45,227 nucleotides of DNA from positions 1 through 45,227 of the forward strand of contig CAIJPE010000214.1 of assembly GCA_903822435.1 (NCBI GenBank). Direction: 5' to 3'. The notes beneath the pieces were generated by a model that was given only the letters and a program-made list of their open reading frames with translations, searched no databases and was not told the DNA's origin. The position numbers were made by a program, and so were the translations under genes. Of this stretch, positions 32,724 through 40,263 are shown one piece after another (the stretch's first letter is position 1; every line of letters starts with the position of its first letter). The stretch is from an uncultured beta proteobacterium. GTDB lineage: Bacteria > Pseudomonadota > Gammaproteobacteria > Burkholderiales > Burkholderiaceae_C.

Positions 32724-33743
32724 TCAGGCGGCCAGGGGGTGAGCCTGGGCATCGGCCCAGCGCATGCCCAGGCGCTGGCCAGGTTCATAGGGATTGGCGT
32801 GGAAGTCGCTGTCGGACAGGGCTGCCACCCAGGTGCGGCGGTCGGGCGTATCGGCGGCATCGTCGGCATCGTCCTGCGCGCCTTCGGCCAGCAGGTGCAC
32901 CTGAACGGAGTTGCCCTGGTACTCCACGGCGCTGACGGTCACGGTCAGCCCCCCCTGGGACGGCGGACCGAGCAGCAGGCGGTCGCTACGGACGGCCACC
33001 TTGCCAGCGGGGGTCTCGATGACATTGTGCGCACCGATGAAGCGGGCCACGAATTCGGTGCGGGGGCGCTCGAACACATCGCGCGCACTGCCAGCCTGCT
33101 CGATGCGGCCGTGATTCATCACCACCACCAGGTCGGCCAGGGCCATGGCCTCTTCCTGCGAATGCGTGACGTGGACGAAGCTCATGCCGAGTTCGCGGTG
33201 CCAGCGCTTGAGCTCGGCGCGCATCTTGATGCGCAGGAAGGGGTCCAGGGCCGAGAGCGGCTCGTCGAGCAGCAGCACTTTGGGCTTGGTCATCAGGGCC
33301 CGCGCCAGCGCGACGCGCTGCTGCTGTCCGCCGGAGAGCGCCGCCGGCAAGCGGCCGGCGTAGGCTTCCATGTGCACGAGCTTGAGCAGAGACTGCGCGG
33401 CGGCTTCGCGTTCGGGACGCGCCTGGCCCTTCATGCGCGCACTGAAGGCGACGTTTTCCAGCACCGTCAGATGCGGAAACAGCGCGTAGCTCTGGAACAT
33501 CATGGCCGTGCCCCGGTCGGCCGGCGGCAAGGAGGTGATGTCCTGGCCGCCCAGCAGCACCTGGCCGGTGCTGGGTGTCTCGTGGCCGGCGATCATGCGC
33601 AGGGTGGAGGTCTTGCCGCAACCCGAGGGGCCGAGCAGGCAGCAGTATTGGCCGGGTGCGATGACCAGGTCGACACCCGCCACGGCCACGGCATCGCCGT
33701 AGCGCTTGGACAGGCCGATGAGTTCAAGGGCGAGGGTCGACAT
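32724..33743 (-). CDS. PotA-type ABC transporter ATPase
   Basis: The 339-residue ATPase carries Walker A GPSGCGKTSTLRMI, Q-loop MMFQSYALFPHLTVLENVAF, the signature LSGGQQQRVALARAL, Walker B VLLLDEPLSALD and the switch His in FVHVTHSQEEAM, followed by a C-terminal TOBE-type regulatory domain (about 240-335). It is the first gene of the importer operon, and its upstream region holds the candidate operator at 33853-33864. The usual length for PotA/FbpC/UgpC-type ATPases is 340-380, so it is complete. It energises uptake by the two permeases downstream. Specificity among polyamine-, iron- or sugar-type importers is set by the PotD-like receptor, not by this subunit. Confidence 0.92.
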   Translation of the reverse strand: MSTLALELIGLSKRYGDAVAVAGVDLVIAPGQYCCLLGPSGCGKTSTLRMIAGHETPSTGQVLLGGQDITSLPPADRGTAMMFQSYALFPHLTVLENVAFSARMKGQARPEREAAAQSLLKLVHMEAYAGRLPAALSGGQQQRVALARALMTKPKVLLLDEPLSALDPFLRIKMRAELKRWHRELGMSFVHVTHSQEEAMALADLVVVMNHGRIEQAGSARDVFERPRTEFVARFIGAHNVIETPAGKVAVRSDRLLLGPPSQGGLTVTVSAVEYQGNSVQVHLLAEGAQDDADDAADTPDRRTWVAALSDSDFHANPYEPGQRLGMRWADAQAHPLAA

Positions 33744-33852
33744 GAGTCACCAGCCGATTGCAACGCTTGTGCCAAGGGCGCTCCGGGCCTGAACGTGTTG
33801 CATCGCCATTCCCCGCGCCAAGCGAGTGCCTTGCAGCACCAGCGTCGCGAGT

Positions 33853-33864
33853 TTTGTATGCAAA
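33853..33864. promoter_or_regulatory. Candidate operator of the FCD-GntR regulator (ABC operon side)
   Basis: TTTGTATGCAAA, with half-sites TTTG and CAAA, lies about 115 bases upstream of the ATPase start in the 174-base spacer between that gene and the GntR gene. Read on the minus strand its core is TTGCATACAA, differing in one base from TTGCATGCAA in the racemase/porin spacer. Short palindromes of this form are usual for FadR-type regulators. That the neighbouring GntR protein binds it is inference. Confidence 0.45.
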
Positions 33865-33917
33865 GCGCACCACAACGGGCCCTGACCGATGTCGAACGCG
33901 CAGCGACAAACCGACCA

Positions 33918-34655
33918 TCAGGACCCCGTCGCCTTGCGGGCGCGCGCTGCCACCGCGCGCTTGCGCGGCTTGTCGGCCGGCTCCACCTGGAAGATGGCGG
34001 CGAAGTCGATCTCTTCGGGCTCGGCCGCAGGGAGCTGGATGCCCTGCTCGACATGGTCCAGATGGTCGAGCATCAAGCGCTCGGCACGCCGCACGTCGCC
34101 CGATTCGATGGCCGCCACGATGTCGCCATGCTCGTGCTCAGGACAGGCGCTGCTGGCCCGGGCGTCGTACTGCGCGATGGCCAGGCTGGTCAGCGCCACG
34201 AGGCGGCGGACGCTGTCGGTGAACAGGCGGTTGTCGGTGATCTCGGCCAGGCGCAGGTGGAACTCGCCCGTCAGGCGGGCGAGCGCCGCGCGGTCTCCGC
34301 TGGTGCGGGCCCTCGCCTCGCGCTCGAGGTGGCTGCGCATCACGGCGATCGCCTGGCCCGCATAGGTGGCGGACAGCTGGGCGGCAATGGCCCTTTCGAG
34401 CGCGCGGCGCACGTTGAAGACATCGCGCAGGTCGCGGGGGGTGGGGCTGGCCACGAAGGCGCCGCGGTTGTGATGCAGCTCGATCACCAATTCCTGGCTG
34501 AGCCGCATCAGCACCTCGCGCACCCGCGTGCGGCTGGCATGAAAGGTCTGGGCCAGCCGCTCCTCGCTGAGCTTGGTTCCGGGCGCCAACTTGCGCTGGC
34601 TGATGGCGCCGTAGATGCGCTCGTAGATTTCCTGGTTGGTCAGGTGGGCTGTCAC
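33918..34655 (-). CDS. GntR-family transcriptional regulator, FadR (FCD) subfamily
   Basis: The 245-residue regulator starts at GTG 34655 (MTAHLTNQEIYERIYGAISQ). The N-terminal winged helix (about 8-75) has KLAPGTKLSEERLAQTFHASRTRVREVLMRLSQE. The C-terminal FCD domain (about 85-220) has RRALERAIAAQL, then EFHLRLAEITDN, and LMLDHLDHVEQG, giving the Asp and three His that usually hold a metal beside the effector. A basic tail (PRKRAVAARARK) follows. It lies between the ABC operon and the porin and is probably the local regulator, most likely a repressor released by the imported compound. The two TTGCATRCAA sites nearby are candidate targets. Confidence 0.88.
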   Translation of the reverse strand: MTAHLTNQEIYERIYGAISQRKLAPGTKLSEERLAQTFHASRTRVREVLMRLSQELVIELHHNRGAFVASPTPRDLRDVFNVRRALERAIAAQLSATYAGQAIAVMRSHLEREARARTSGDRAALARLTGEFHLRLAEITDNRLFTDSVRRLVALTSLAIAQYDARASSACPEHEHGDIVAAIESGDVRRAERLMLDHLDHVEQGIQLPAAEPEEIDFAAIFQVEPADKPRKRAVAARARKATGS

Positions 34656-34751
34656 GGCGGCCTGCAGTCACACGGTCGGGATAGACCCATTATTGGCCGA
34701 GCGCCGGCAGGCCCGCCATGGGCACGCCCGGCACCCGGCTCTTGCCAGCCG

Positions 34752-35735
34752 TCAGAAGCTCTGGGCGATGCCGAAGGTCAGCACCGTCTGCGAGGCGCCG
34801 GGGTTCACCGTCGCACCCGCAAGCGCGATGGCGGACTGGCCCTTGTTCTTCAGGAAGATCACGTTGCCGTTCAGGCTGGTGCGCTTGGACAGGCGGTACT
34901 CGCCGATGAATCGCACGAAGCTCGCGTCGTTGTCGCTGTTCTTGCGATCCAGGGTGACATAGTCGACGCTCAGGGTGGTGAAGGCACTGAAGGCATAGCC
35001 CGCGCCCAGGTCCAGCGACGAGGCCTTGCCCACGGCGCTGGCGTCGGGCTTGGCGTCCGCGTAGGCCAGCCGCACGAAGCCATCGCCCAGGGTGTACTTG
35101 GCAGCCGCCAGCACCAGCGTGTCGCTGGCCCCGGCCAGGTTCTTCTGCACGTCGTAAGCAAAGCCGAGGGCCAGCGGACCCGCGCCGTAAGTCAGCACGC
35201 CGGCGGTGTAACGCCCCGTCGCCGCTTCGCCCGGTGCGACCATCAGCCCGCCACCGAAGCCTCCCATTTTCGGAAACGTGTATTTGATGGCGTTGTTCAC
35301 CAGGTCGCTGCTGTTGCCGAACCCGGCGAAGTTGTAGAAGGCCGCGTAGCCGCCGCAGACGTACAGGCCGCAGAGGAAATCGTCCTCCAGCGTCCACTGG
35401 CGGCCCAGGGCGACCGCCCCGAAGCCGCCCGACAGACCGACATAAGCACCCCGGCCCCAGAACGGCACGCTGGTGGTGCCGGTTTCGGTGTTGATACCGC
35501 TTTCCAGATCGAAGAAGGCATTCAGGCCGCCGCCCAGGTCCTCCGTGCCCTTGAAGCCGAGGCGCGGTGCCGCGATGCTGTTGGCATCCAGCTTCTTGAG
35601 CGTCGACTTGCCGGATGCCGACACGAATTGCGCGCCGACGATGCCGTAGATGTTGACCGAGCTCTGGGCGCGCACCCCGGTGGCGCACAGACCCAGAACG
35701 GCGCACAGCGCCATGGCCGCGAAAGGTTTGTTCAT
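34752..35735 (-). CDS. Outer-membrane porin (Burkholderiales trimeric type)
   Basis: ATG 35735 follows AGGAG by 8 bases and gives 327 residues. The signal peptide ends GVRAQ (residue about 23), and the mature barrel starts SSVNIYGIVGAQFVSASG. The strands SIAAPRLGFKGTEDLGGGLNAFFDLE (key part RLGFKGTEDLG) and RGAYVGLSGGFGAVALGRQ are the classic porin_4/OmpC-like pattern of betaproteobacteria. The C-terminus is LTFGIAQSF with terminal Phe. Cysteines in FLCGLYVCGGY may form a disulfide in an external loop. It is transcribed away from the racemase gene and towards gntR, and would admit the substrate of the ABC importer. A 9-bp stem-loop lies in its upstream region (35805-35828). Confidence 0.9.
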   Translation of the reverse strand: MNKPFAAMALCAVLGLCATGVRAQSSVNIYGIVGAQFVSASGKSTLKKLDANSIAAPRLGFKGTEDLGGGLNAFFDLESGINTETGTTSVPFWGRGAYVGLSGGFGAVALGRQWTLEDDFLCGLYVCGGYAAFYNFAGFGNSSDLVNNAIKYTFPKMGGFGGGLMVAPGEAATGRYTAGVLTYGAGPLALGFAYDVQKNLAGASDTLVLAAAKYTLGDGFVRLAYADAKPDASAVGKASSLDLGAGYAFSAFTTLSVDYVTLDRKNSDNDASFVRFIGEYRLSKRTSLNGNVIFLKNKGQSAIALAGATVNPGASQTVLTFGIAQSF

Positions 35736-35804
35736 CTTCACTTCTCCTGGAGTTGGCACCGTTGGGTGCTGGATATGGGGAACCGACAGTCACGGGAGAG
35801 CCAG

Positions 35805-35828
35805 GGGCTGCGACCTCCATCGCAGCCC
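35805..35828 (-). promoter_or_regulatory. Stem-loop upstream of the porin gene
   Basis: GGGCTGCGA (35805-35813), loop CCTCCA, TCGCAGCCC (35820-35828): a perfect 9-bp stem about 70 bases upstream of the porin ATG. If transcription starts before it, this is a structured 5' leader of the porin mRNA, which could affect stability or small-RNA control. It could also be a protein site in DNA. No T-run follows. Confidence 0.45.
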
Positions 35829-35964
35829 ACCAGCACGCCGCCGCGTGGCAACTGCCAACGCCGCGGGCGCCACAGCGTATGCACGAGACATGCCACATGA
35901 AAGCAAACAAACGCCGAAGATCACTGGACCGATCTGTCTAGATTGCGGACGATGCGTAGACCGT

Positions 35965-35976
35965 ATTGCATGCAAT
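35965..35976. promoter_or_regulatory. Candidate operator of the FCD-GntR regulator (racemase/porin side)
   Basis: ATTGCATGCAAT is a perfect 12-bp palindrome, 54-65 bases before the racemase start. Its core TTGCATGCAA differs at one position from the site before the ABC operon (33853-33864). A short symmetrical site of this kind fits FadR-type GntR regulators, one of which is encoded between the two sites. The match in both promoter regions is seen; the binding is inferred. Confidence 0.5.
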
Positions 35977-36030
35977 CAAGCGGGTGCATCGGCGCGCGCA
36001 ACACACCGGGCCACCGATACACTGCCGCCC

Positions 36031-36768
36031 ATGAAGCTGCTGCTGCTCAACCCCAACACCTCCGCCACGATGACCGCGGACATGGCGGCCGCCGCCCGCG
36101 ACGTCGCCGCGCCTTCCACCACAGTGGTGGGCCGGCAGTCGAGCTTCGGCCCGGCGTCCATCGAGAGCCACTACGACGACGCCTTCGGCGCCGCCGGCGT
36201 GGCCGAGCAGGTGCGGCTGGCTGCCGGCGAAGGCTTCGACGCCATCGTCATCGCCTGCTTCGGCGACCCGGGCCTGGACGCGGCCCGCGAGCTCGCGTCG
36301 GCTCCCGTGCTGGGCATCGCCGAGGCCGCCTTCCACGCCGCGAGCTTCGTGGCCACGGGCTTTTCAGTGGTCACCACCATGACGCGAACCTGCGTCATTG
36401 CCGAGCGGCTGGTGCAGCGCTACGGCTTCGAGCGCACCTGCCGCGGCATCCACGGCACCGACATCCCGGTGCTGGCGCTGGAAGCCTGCGGGGAAGACAC
36501 GCTGGCGCAGATCGAAGCCGCCGCACGCAAGGCCCTGGCGTGCGACCGCAGCGGCGCCATCGTGCTGGGCTGCGGCGGCATGGCAGCGCTATGCCGCACG
36601 CTGCAGCAGCGGCTGGGGGTGCCGGTGATCGACGGGGTCAGCGCCGCCGTCAAGTTTGCCGAGGCGCTGGCCGGCCTGGGCCTGCGCACCTCGAAGGTGG
36701 GCGACTACGCGCCACCACTGCCCAAGCCCTGGGCAGGCTGGGCGGCCGGGCTGGCGCCGGGGGCGTGA
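36031..36768 (+). CDS. Aspartate/glutamate/hydantoin racemase family protein
   Basis: The 245-residue protein starts MKLLLLNPNTSATMTADMAAAA, the opening of hydantoin- and allantoin-racemase-like members of the Asp/Glu racemase superfamily. Two catalytic cysteines are in place: DAIVIACFGDPGLDAARELA (first) and GAIVLGCGGMAALCRTLQQ (second). Between them lies GFSVVTTMTRTCVIAERLV. The pair interconverts enantiomers without cofactor by a two-base mechanism. With the importer, porin and FCD-GntR regulator it forms an uptake and racemisation cassette. No hydantoinase, allantoinase or carbamoylase is in the window, so the substrate is open. Its last 64 bases overlap the convergent plsC gene. Confidence 0.87.
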   Translation: MKLLLLNPNTSATMTADMAAAARDVAAPSTTVVGRQSSFGPASIESHYDDAFGAAGVAEQVRLAAGEGFDAIVIACFGDPGLDAARELASAPVLGIAEAAFHAASFVATGFSVVTTMTRTCVIAERLVQRYGFERTCRGIHGTDIPVLALEACGEDTLAQIEAAARKALACDRSGAIVLGCGGMAALCRTLQQRLGVPVIDGVSAAVKFAEALAGLGLRTSKVGDYAPPLPKPWAGWAAGLAPGA

Positions 36769-37514
36769 GCGTAGGCCTCGGGGTCGAGCCGGCGCATCTC
36801 GGTCTCGATCCAGGTCTCGACCTGCCGCATCAGCTCATCGGCCTGGCGGCCCTGGCTGGCGATGGCCGGGCCGATCGACACGTCGATCACGCCGGGCCGC
36901 AGCATGAAGCTCTTTCTCGGCCAGCACTTGGCCGAACTGGCGGCAATGGGCACGATGGGCACACCGGTGGCGATGGCCAGCCGCGACGCACCGCCCTTGT
37001 AGACGCCCTGGCTACCGCGCGGCGTGCGCGTGCCTTCCGGGAACATGATCACCCAGATGCCCTGGCTGGCCATACGCCGGCCCTGCGCCGCGACCTTGTT
37101 CCAGGCTTCGGCCCGCTTGCTGCGGTCGATGTGGATCATGTCCAGCCGGCCCATGGCCCAGCCGAAGAAGGGGATGTAGAGCAACTCGCGCTTGAACACA
37201 TAGGCCAGCGGGTGCGACAGCAGGGTCGGGAAGGCGAAGGTCTCCCAGGTGCTCTGGTGCTTGGCGGCCAGCACGACGGCCGCGTTTTCGTCCGTGGCTG
37301 GCGGCAGGTGCTCCATGCCGTGCACGCGATGGCGCACACCGCAGATCACGCGGGCGCCCCAGATGGCCATGCGCAACCACATCATGGTGGGCCAGTACAG
37401 GCGCTTGCCGCGCACGACGATCGACAGCAGCAGCATGCCGATGCCCCAGGGCACGACCGTGGCCGCCATCCACAGCACGAAGAGGGCGGATCTCAGGGCC
37501 CAGATCGGGTGCAT
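36705..37514 (-). CDS. plsC: 1-Acyl-sn-glycerol-3-phosphate acyltransferase (PlsC family)
   Basis: The 269-residue membrane enzyme acylates lysophosphatidic acid in phospholipid synthesis. It has an N-terminal hydrophobic pair (about 5-38), the acyltransferase box VVLAAKHQSTWETFAFPTLL (motif I as HX4E, where the textbook form is HX4D), the KRELLYIPFFGWAMGRLDMIHIDR segment (key part GWAMGRLDMIHIDR) and motif III FPEGTRTPRGS, then VPIVPIAASSAKCWPRKS. The start shares one base with the gmhB stop (TGATG), so translation is coupled. The 3' end overlaps the convergent racemase gene by 64 bases. The Pro/Ala-rich tail after about residue 250 is poorly conserved, which makes the overlap tolerable. Confidence 0.9.
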   Translation of the reverse strand: MHPIWALRSALFVLWMAATVVPWGIGMLLLSIVVRGKRLYWPTMMWLRMAIWGARVICGVRHRVHGMEHLPPATDENAAVVLAAKHQSTWETFAFPTLLSHPLAYVFKRELLYIPFFGWAMGRLDMIHIDRSKRAEAWNKVAAQGRRMASQGIWVIMFPEGTRTPRGSQGVYKGGASRLAIATGVPIVPIAASSAKCWPRKSFMLRPGVIDVSIGPAIASQGRQADELMRQVETWIETEMRRLDPEAYAHAPGASPAAQPAQGLGSGGA

Positions 37515-38110
37515 CAGCTCAGGCCCCCGGTGGATGAATCGACGGTCTGGTCGCGCTTGAGCAGGTAGTCGGCAAAGGCCCCCAGGTTGGCGTGCACGTA
37601 GGCACCGCCGTTTTGCGTCAAGAGCTCGTGCAGTTGGGCATCGTCGAGTTCGCGGGCGCGGCCGCTCTGCACGAGATGCGCCTCGCAGCCGGCGGCGTGG
37701 GCGGCCTGCAGGTCGCGGGCGGTGTCGCCCACCATCGGCACCTGGGACAGGTCCACGCCGTAGCGCCGGCCGATGTCCACCATCAGCCCGGGCTTGGGCT
37801 TGCGGCAGTCGCAGCCATCCTCGGGCGTGTGCGGGCAGAAGAAGACGGCGTCCAGCCGGGCGCCGTGCGCCAGCAGCATCTCGTTCATGTGGACGTGCAC
37901 CGCATTGACCGCCGACATGTCGATCATGCCGCGGCCGATGCCGGCCTGGTTGGTGGCCACCACCACGTGCCAGCCGGCGTGGTTCATCCGCGAGACGGCT
38001 TCCAGCGCTCCGGGCACGGGTAGCCATTCCTCGGGGGTGGTGACGTGCCCCTCGCGGAACTCGTTGAGCACCCCGTCGCGGCCGAGGATCACGAGCTTGG
38101 TGGTGTGCAT
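37514..38110 (-). CDS. gmhB: GmhB-like HAD phosphatase (heptose 1,7-bisphosphate 7-phosphatase family) with altered nucleophile
   Basis: The 198-residue protein matches GmhB, which removes the 7-phosphate of glycero-manno-heptose bisphosphate in LPS core heptose synthesis. Zinc ligands are present (FFCPHTPEDGCDCRKPKPG), as are HAD motif II Thr (VVATNQAGIGRG), motif III Lys (CRKPKPG) and motif IV Asp (PMVGDTARDLQAA). Motif I reads KLVILGRDGVLNE: the first Asp of the DxD pair, the nucleophile, is Gly (codon GGC at the position where GAC would give Asp), while the second Asp remains. By known HAD chemistry this should abolish phosphatase activity unless another residue substitutes. It lies 11 bases after glyS and is coupled to plsC. 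Confidence 0.85.
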   Translation of the reverse strand: MHTTKLVILGRDGVLNEFREGHVTTPEEWLPVPGALEAVSRMNHAGWHVVVATNQAGIGRGMIDMSAVNAVHVHMNEMLLAHGARLDAVFFCPHTPEDGCDCRKPKPGLMVDIGRRYGVDLSQVPMVGDTARDLQAAHAAGCEAHLVQSGRARELDDAQLHELLTQNGGAYVHANLGAFADYLLKRDQTVDSSTGGLS

Positions 38111-38121
38111 GGCGTTCGACC

Positions 38122-40263
38122 TCAGGTTGCCAGGCGAGACAGATCGGCGACGCGGTTCATGGCTGCGTGAAGGCTGCCCAGCAGCGCCAGGCGGTTGCGC
38201 CGCAGGGCCGGATCCTCGGCATTGACCATCACGCCGTCGAAGAAGGCGTCCACCGGCTTCTTGAGCACCGCCAACGCCTGCAGCGAGGCGGCATAGTCCC
38301 CCCGCTCGAACGCGGCATCGGCCCGCGGCGCGACGGCCTGCAGCGCGGCGGCCAGCGCCACCTCGGCGGGCTCCACCAGCAGCGCCGGGTCGACCTCCGC
38401 AGCGGTGGCCGTGCCGTCGGTGGCTTCGCTCTTCTTGAGAATGTTGCCCACCCGCTTGTTGGCGGCGGCCAGCGCCGGAGCCTCGGGCAGGGACGCGAAG
38501 GCGCGCACGGCCAGCAGGCGGCGCGGCACGTCGGCCAGCCGCTGAGGTTGCAGCGAGACGACCGCGTCGATCTCATAGGCCGTGTAGCCCTCGTCGCGCA
38601 GCAGGCCGCGCAGGCGCTCGTAGATGAACGCCATCAGGGCCGCGGCAGGGCCGGCCGGCTCGGCCACGAAGGCCGGGAATCGGGCGAACGCCACGTCGAC
38701 CAGGGCGCCCAGGTCGACGGGCACGTCGCGTTCGATCAGCATGCGGATCACGCCCAGGGCGTGACGGCGCAACGCGAAGGGGTCGCGGTCGCCCGTGGGC
38801 AACTGGCCGATGCCGAACAGCCCGGCCAGGGTCTCGAGCTTGTCGGCCAGCGCCACCGCCAGGCCGACGTCTCCGCGGGCCAGCGTGTCGCCGGCAAAGC
38901 GCGGCTTGTAGTGGTCTTCCACGGCCTGCGCCACGGCCTCGCTCTCGCCGTCGTGGCGGGCGTAGTAGGCGCCCATCACGCCCTGAAGTTCGGGGAACTC
39001 GCCGACCATGTCGGTCAGCAGGTCGGCCTTGGCCAGCAGGGCGGCGCGGTCGATCTCGGGGGCCCGTTCGGGCAGGCCCATGCGACGGCCGATCTCGGCG
39101 GCGATGCCGCGCACGCGGTCCACGCGTTCACCCTGGCTGCCCAGCTTGCCGTGATAGACCACGCGGGCGAGTTGCGGCACGCGCGAGGCCAGCGGCTTCT
39201 TGCGGTCCTGGTCGTAGAAGAACTTCGCATCGGCCAGCCGGGGGCGCACCACGCGCTCGTTGCCGCCGATCACGCGGCTGGGGTCGGCCGGGTCGATGTT
39301 GCTGACGATGAGGAACTTCTCGGTCAGGCGGCCGCCGGCGTCCAGCAGCGGAAAGTACTTCTGGTTGGCCTTCATCGTGAGGATGAGGCATTCGGGCGGC
39401 ACGGCCAGGAATTCGGGCTCGAAGCGGCACAACAGTACCTTGGGGCGCTCGACCAGGCCGGTGACTTCGTCCAGCAGGGCCTCGTCGTCCACCGGGCGCA
39501 GGCCCTCGCCGGCGGCGGCCGCGCCGAGCTGGCGGACGATCTCGGCGTGGCGTTCGGCAAAGCTGGCGATGACGGCACCTTCGGCCCGCAGCTGCTGCGC
39601 GTAGGTGTCGGCGCCGTGGATGTCGATGTCGGGCGTGGCCGCTTCGAAGCGATGGCCCCGGGTGCGCCGCCCGGCCTGCAGTCCCAGGATCGACACCGGG
39701 ACGACGGCCTCGCCGTGCAGGGCCACCAGGCCGTGCGCCGGGCGCACGAAGTTGACCGTGGTCCAGCCGGGCTGGAAGCCGGCGCCGCTGCCCTGGAAGA
39801 GCGGGTACTGCATGACCTTGGGAATCGGCAGGCCGGCGATCGTCTCGGCCAGCGCCTTCTGCAGGCCGTCGGCGAGCAGCACGCCGGGCTGCACGCTGTC
39901 CAGGAACAGCGCCTCGGTCTTGCCGTCGGGCCGGCGCTGCAGGCTGGGCACCGCGCTGGCGTCGGCGCCCGCCGCGGCCAGCTTCTTCAGAAGCGCGGGC
40001 GTGGGTTGCCCGGCACTGTCCAGTGCCACGCCCACGGGCATGAGCTTGGTGAGCACCGAGCGGTCGGCCGCGCGGGCTGCCACGTGGGCCACGTGCACCC
40101 CCAGGCGGCGCGGCGAGGCATAGCCGGTGACGGCCGCATCGGGCGCAGCCAGCCCTTGCGCCTTCAGCGATGCGGACAGCAGCCCGGCAAAGGATTCGCC
40201 CAGCCGCTTCAACGCCTTGGGCGGCAGTTCCTCGACGAACAGTTCGACCAGCAGGTTCGCCAT
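38122..40263 (-). CDS. glyS: Glycyl-tRNA synthetase beta subunit
   Basis: The 713-residue tRNA-recognising subunit of the tetrameric alpha2beta2 glycyl-tRNA synthetase. It starts [21 protein letters not shown] and shows the family's GLPIPKVMQYPLFQG, FVRPAHGLVALHGEAVVPV, PPECLILTMKANQKYFPLLD, GNERVVRPRLADAKFFYDQDRKKPL (key part RLADAKFFYDQDRK), GDRDPFALRRHALGVIRML and a C-terminal anticodon-binding DALR-like region (VNAEDPALRRNRLALL). The length is normal (about 690-720). Start ATG 40263 overlaps the glyQ stop by one base (TGATG). It is essential for protein synthesis and sits in the conserved order glyQ-glyS-gmhB-plsC. Confidence 0.97.
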   Translation of the reverse strand: MANLLVELFVEELPPKALKRLGESFAGLLSASLKAQGLAAPDAAVTGYASPRRLGVHVAHVAARAADRSVLTKLMPVGVALDSAGQPTPALLKKLAAAGADASAVPSLQRRPDGKTEALFLDSVQPGVLLADGLQKALAETIAGLPIPKVMQYPLFQGSGAGFQPGWTTVNFVRPAHGLVALHGEAVVPVSILGLQAGRRTRGHRFEAATPDIDIHGADTYAQQLRAEGAVIASFAERHAEIVRQLGAAAAGEGLRPVDDEALLDEVTGLVERPKVLLCRFEPEFLAVPPECLILTMKANQKYFPLLDAGGRLTEKFLIVSNIDPADPSRVIGGNERVVRPRLADAKFFYDQDRKKPLASRVPQLARVVYHGKLGSQGERVDRVRGIAAEIGRRMGLPERAPEIDRAALLAKADLLTDMVGEFPELQGVMGAYYARHDGESEAVAQAVEDHYKPRFAGDTLARGDVGLAVALADKLETLAGLFGIGQLPTGDRDPFALRRHALGVIRMLIERDVPVDLGALVDVAFARFPAFVAEPAGPAAALMAFIYERLRGLLRDEGYTAYEIDAVVSLQPQRLADVPRRLLAVRAFASLPEAPALAAANKRVGNILKKSEATDGTATAAEVDPALLVEPAEVALAAALQAVAPRADAAFERGDYAASLQALAVLKKPVDAFFDGVMVNAEDPALRRNRLALLGSLHAAMNRVADLSRLAT

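Larger units (their letters stand above)
35736..36030. other. Divergent regulatory spacer between porin and racemase
   Basis: This 295-base spacer contains no gene I can support. It has the stem-loop at 35805-35828, an imperfect inverted repeat TGGCA-n2-TGCCA at 35846-35857 and the perfect palindrome at 35965-35976. The segment from about 35880 to 35980 is visibly richer in A+T than its surroundings, as expected for promoters; I cannot assign -35 and -10 boxes with confidence. Confidence 0.6.

Noticed and set aside
32655..35900. A 1081-codon open frame on the plus strand opposite the ATPase, GntR and porin genes
   Set aside because: No recognisable domain, and the opposite strand encodes three clear families with ribosome sites.
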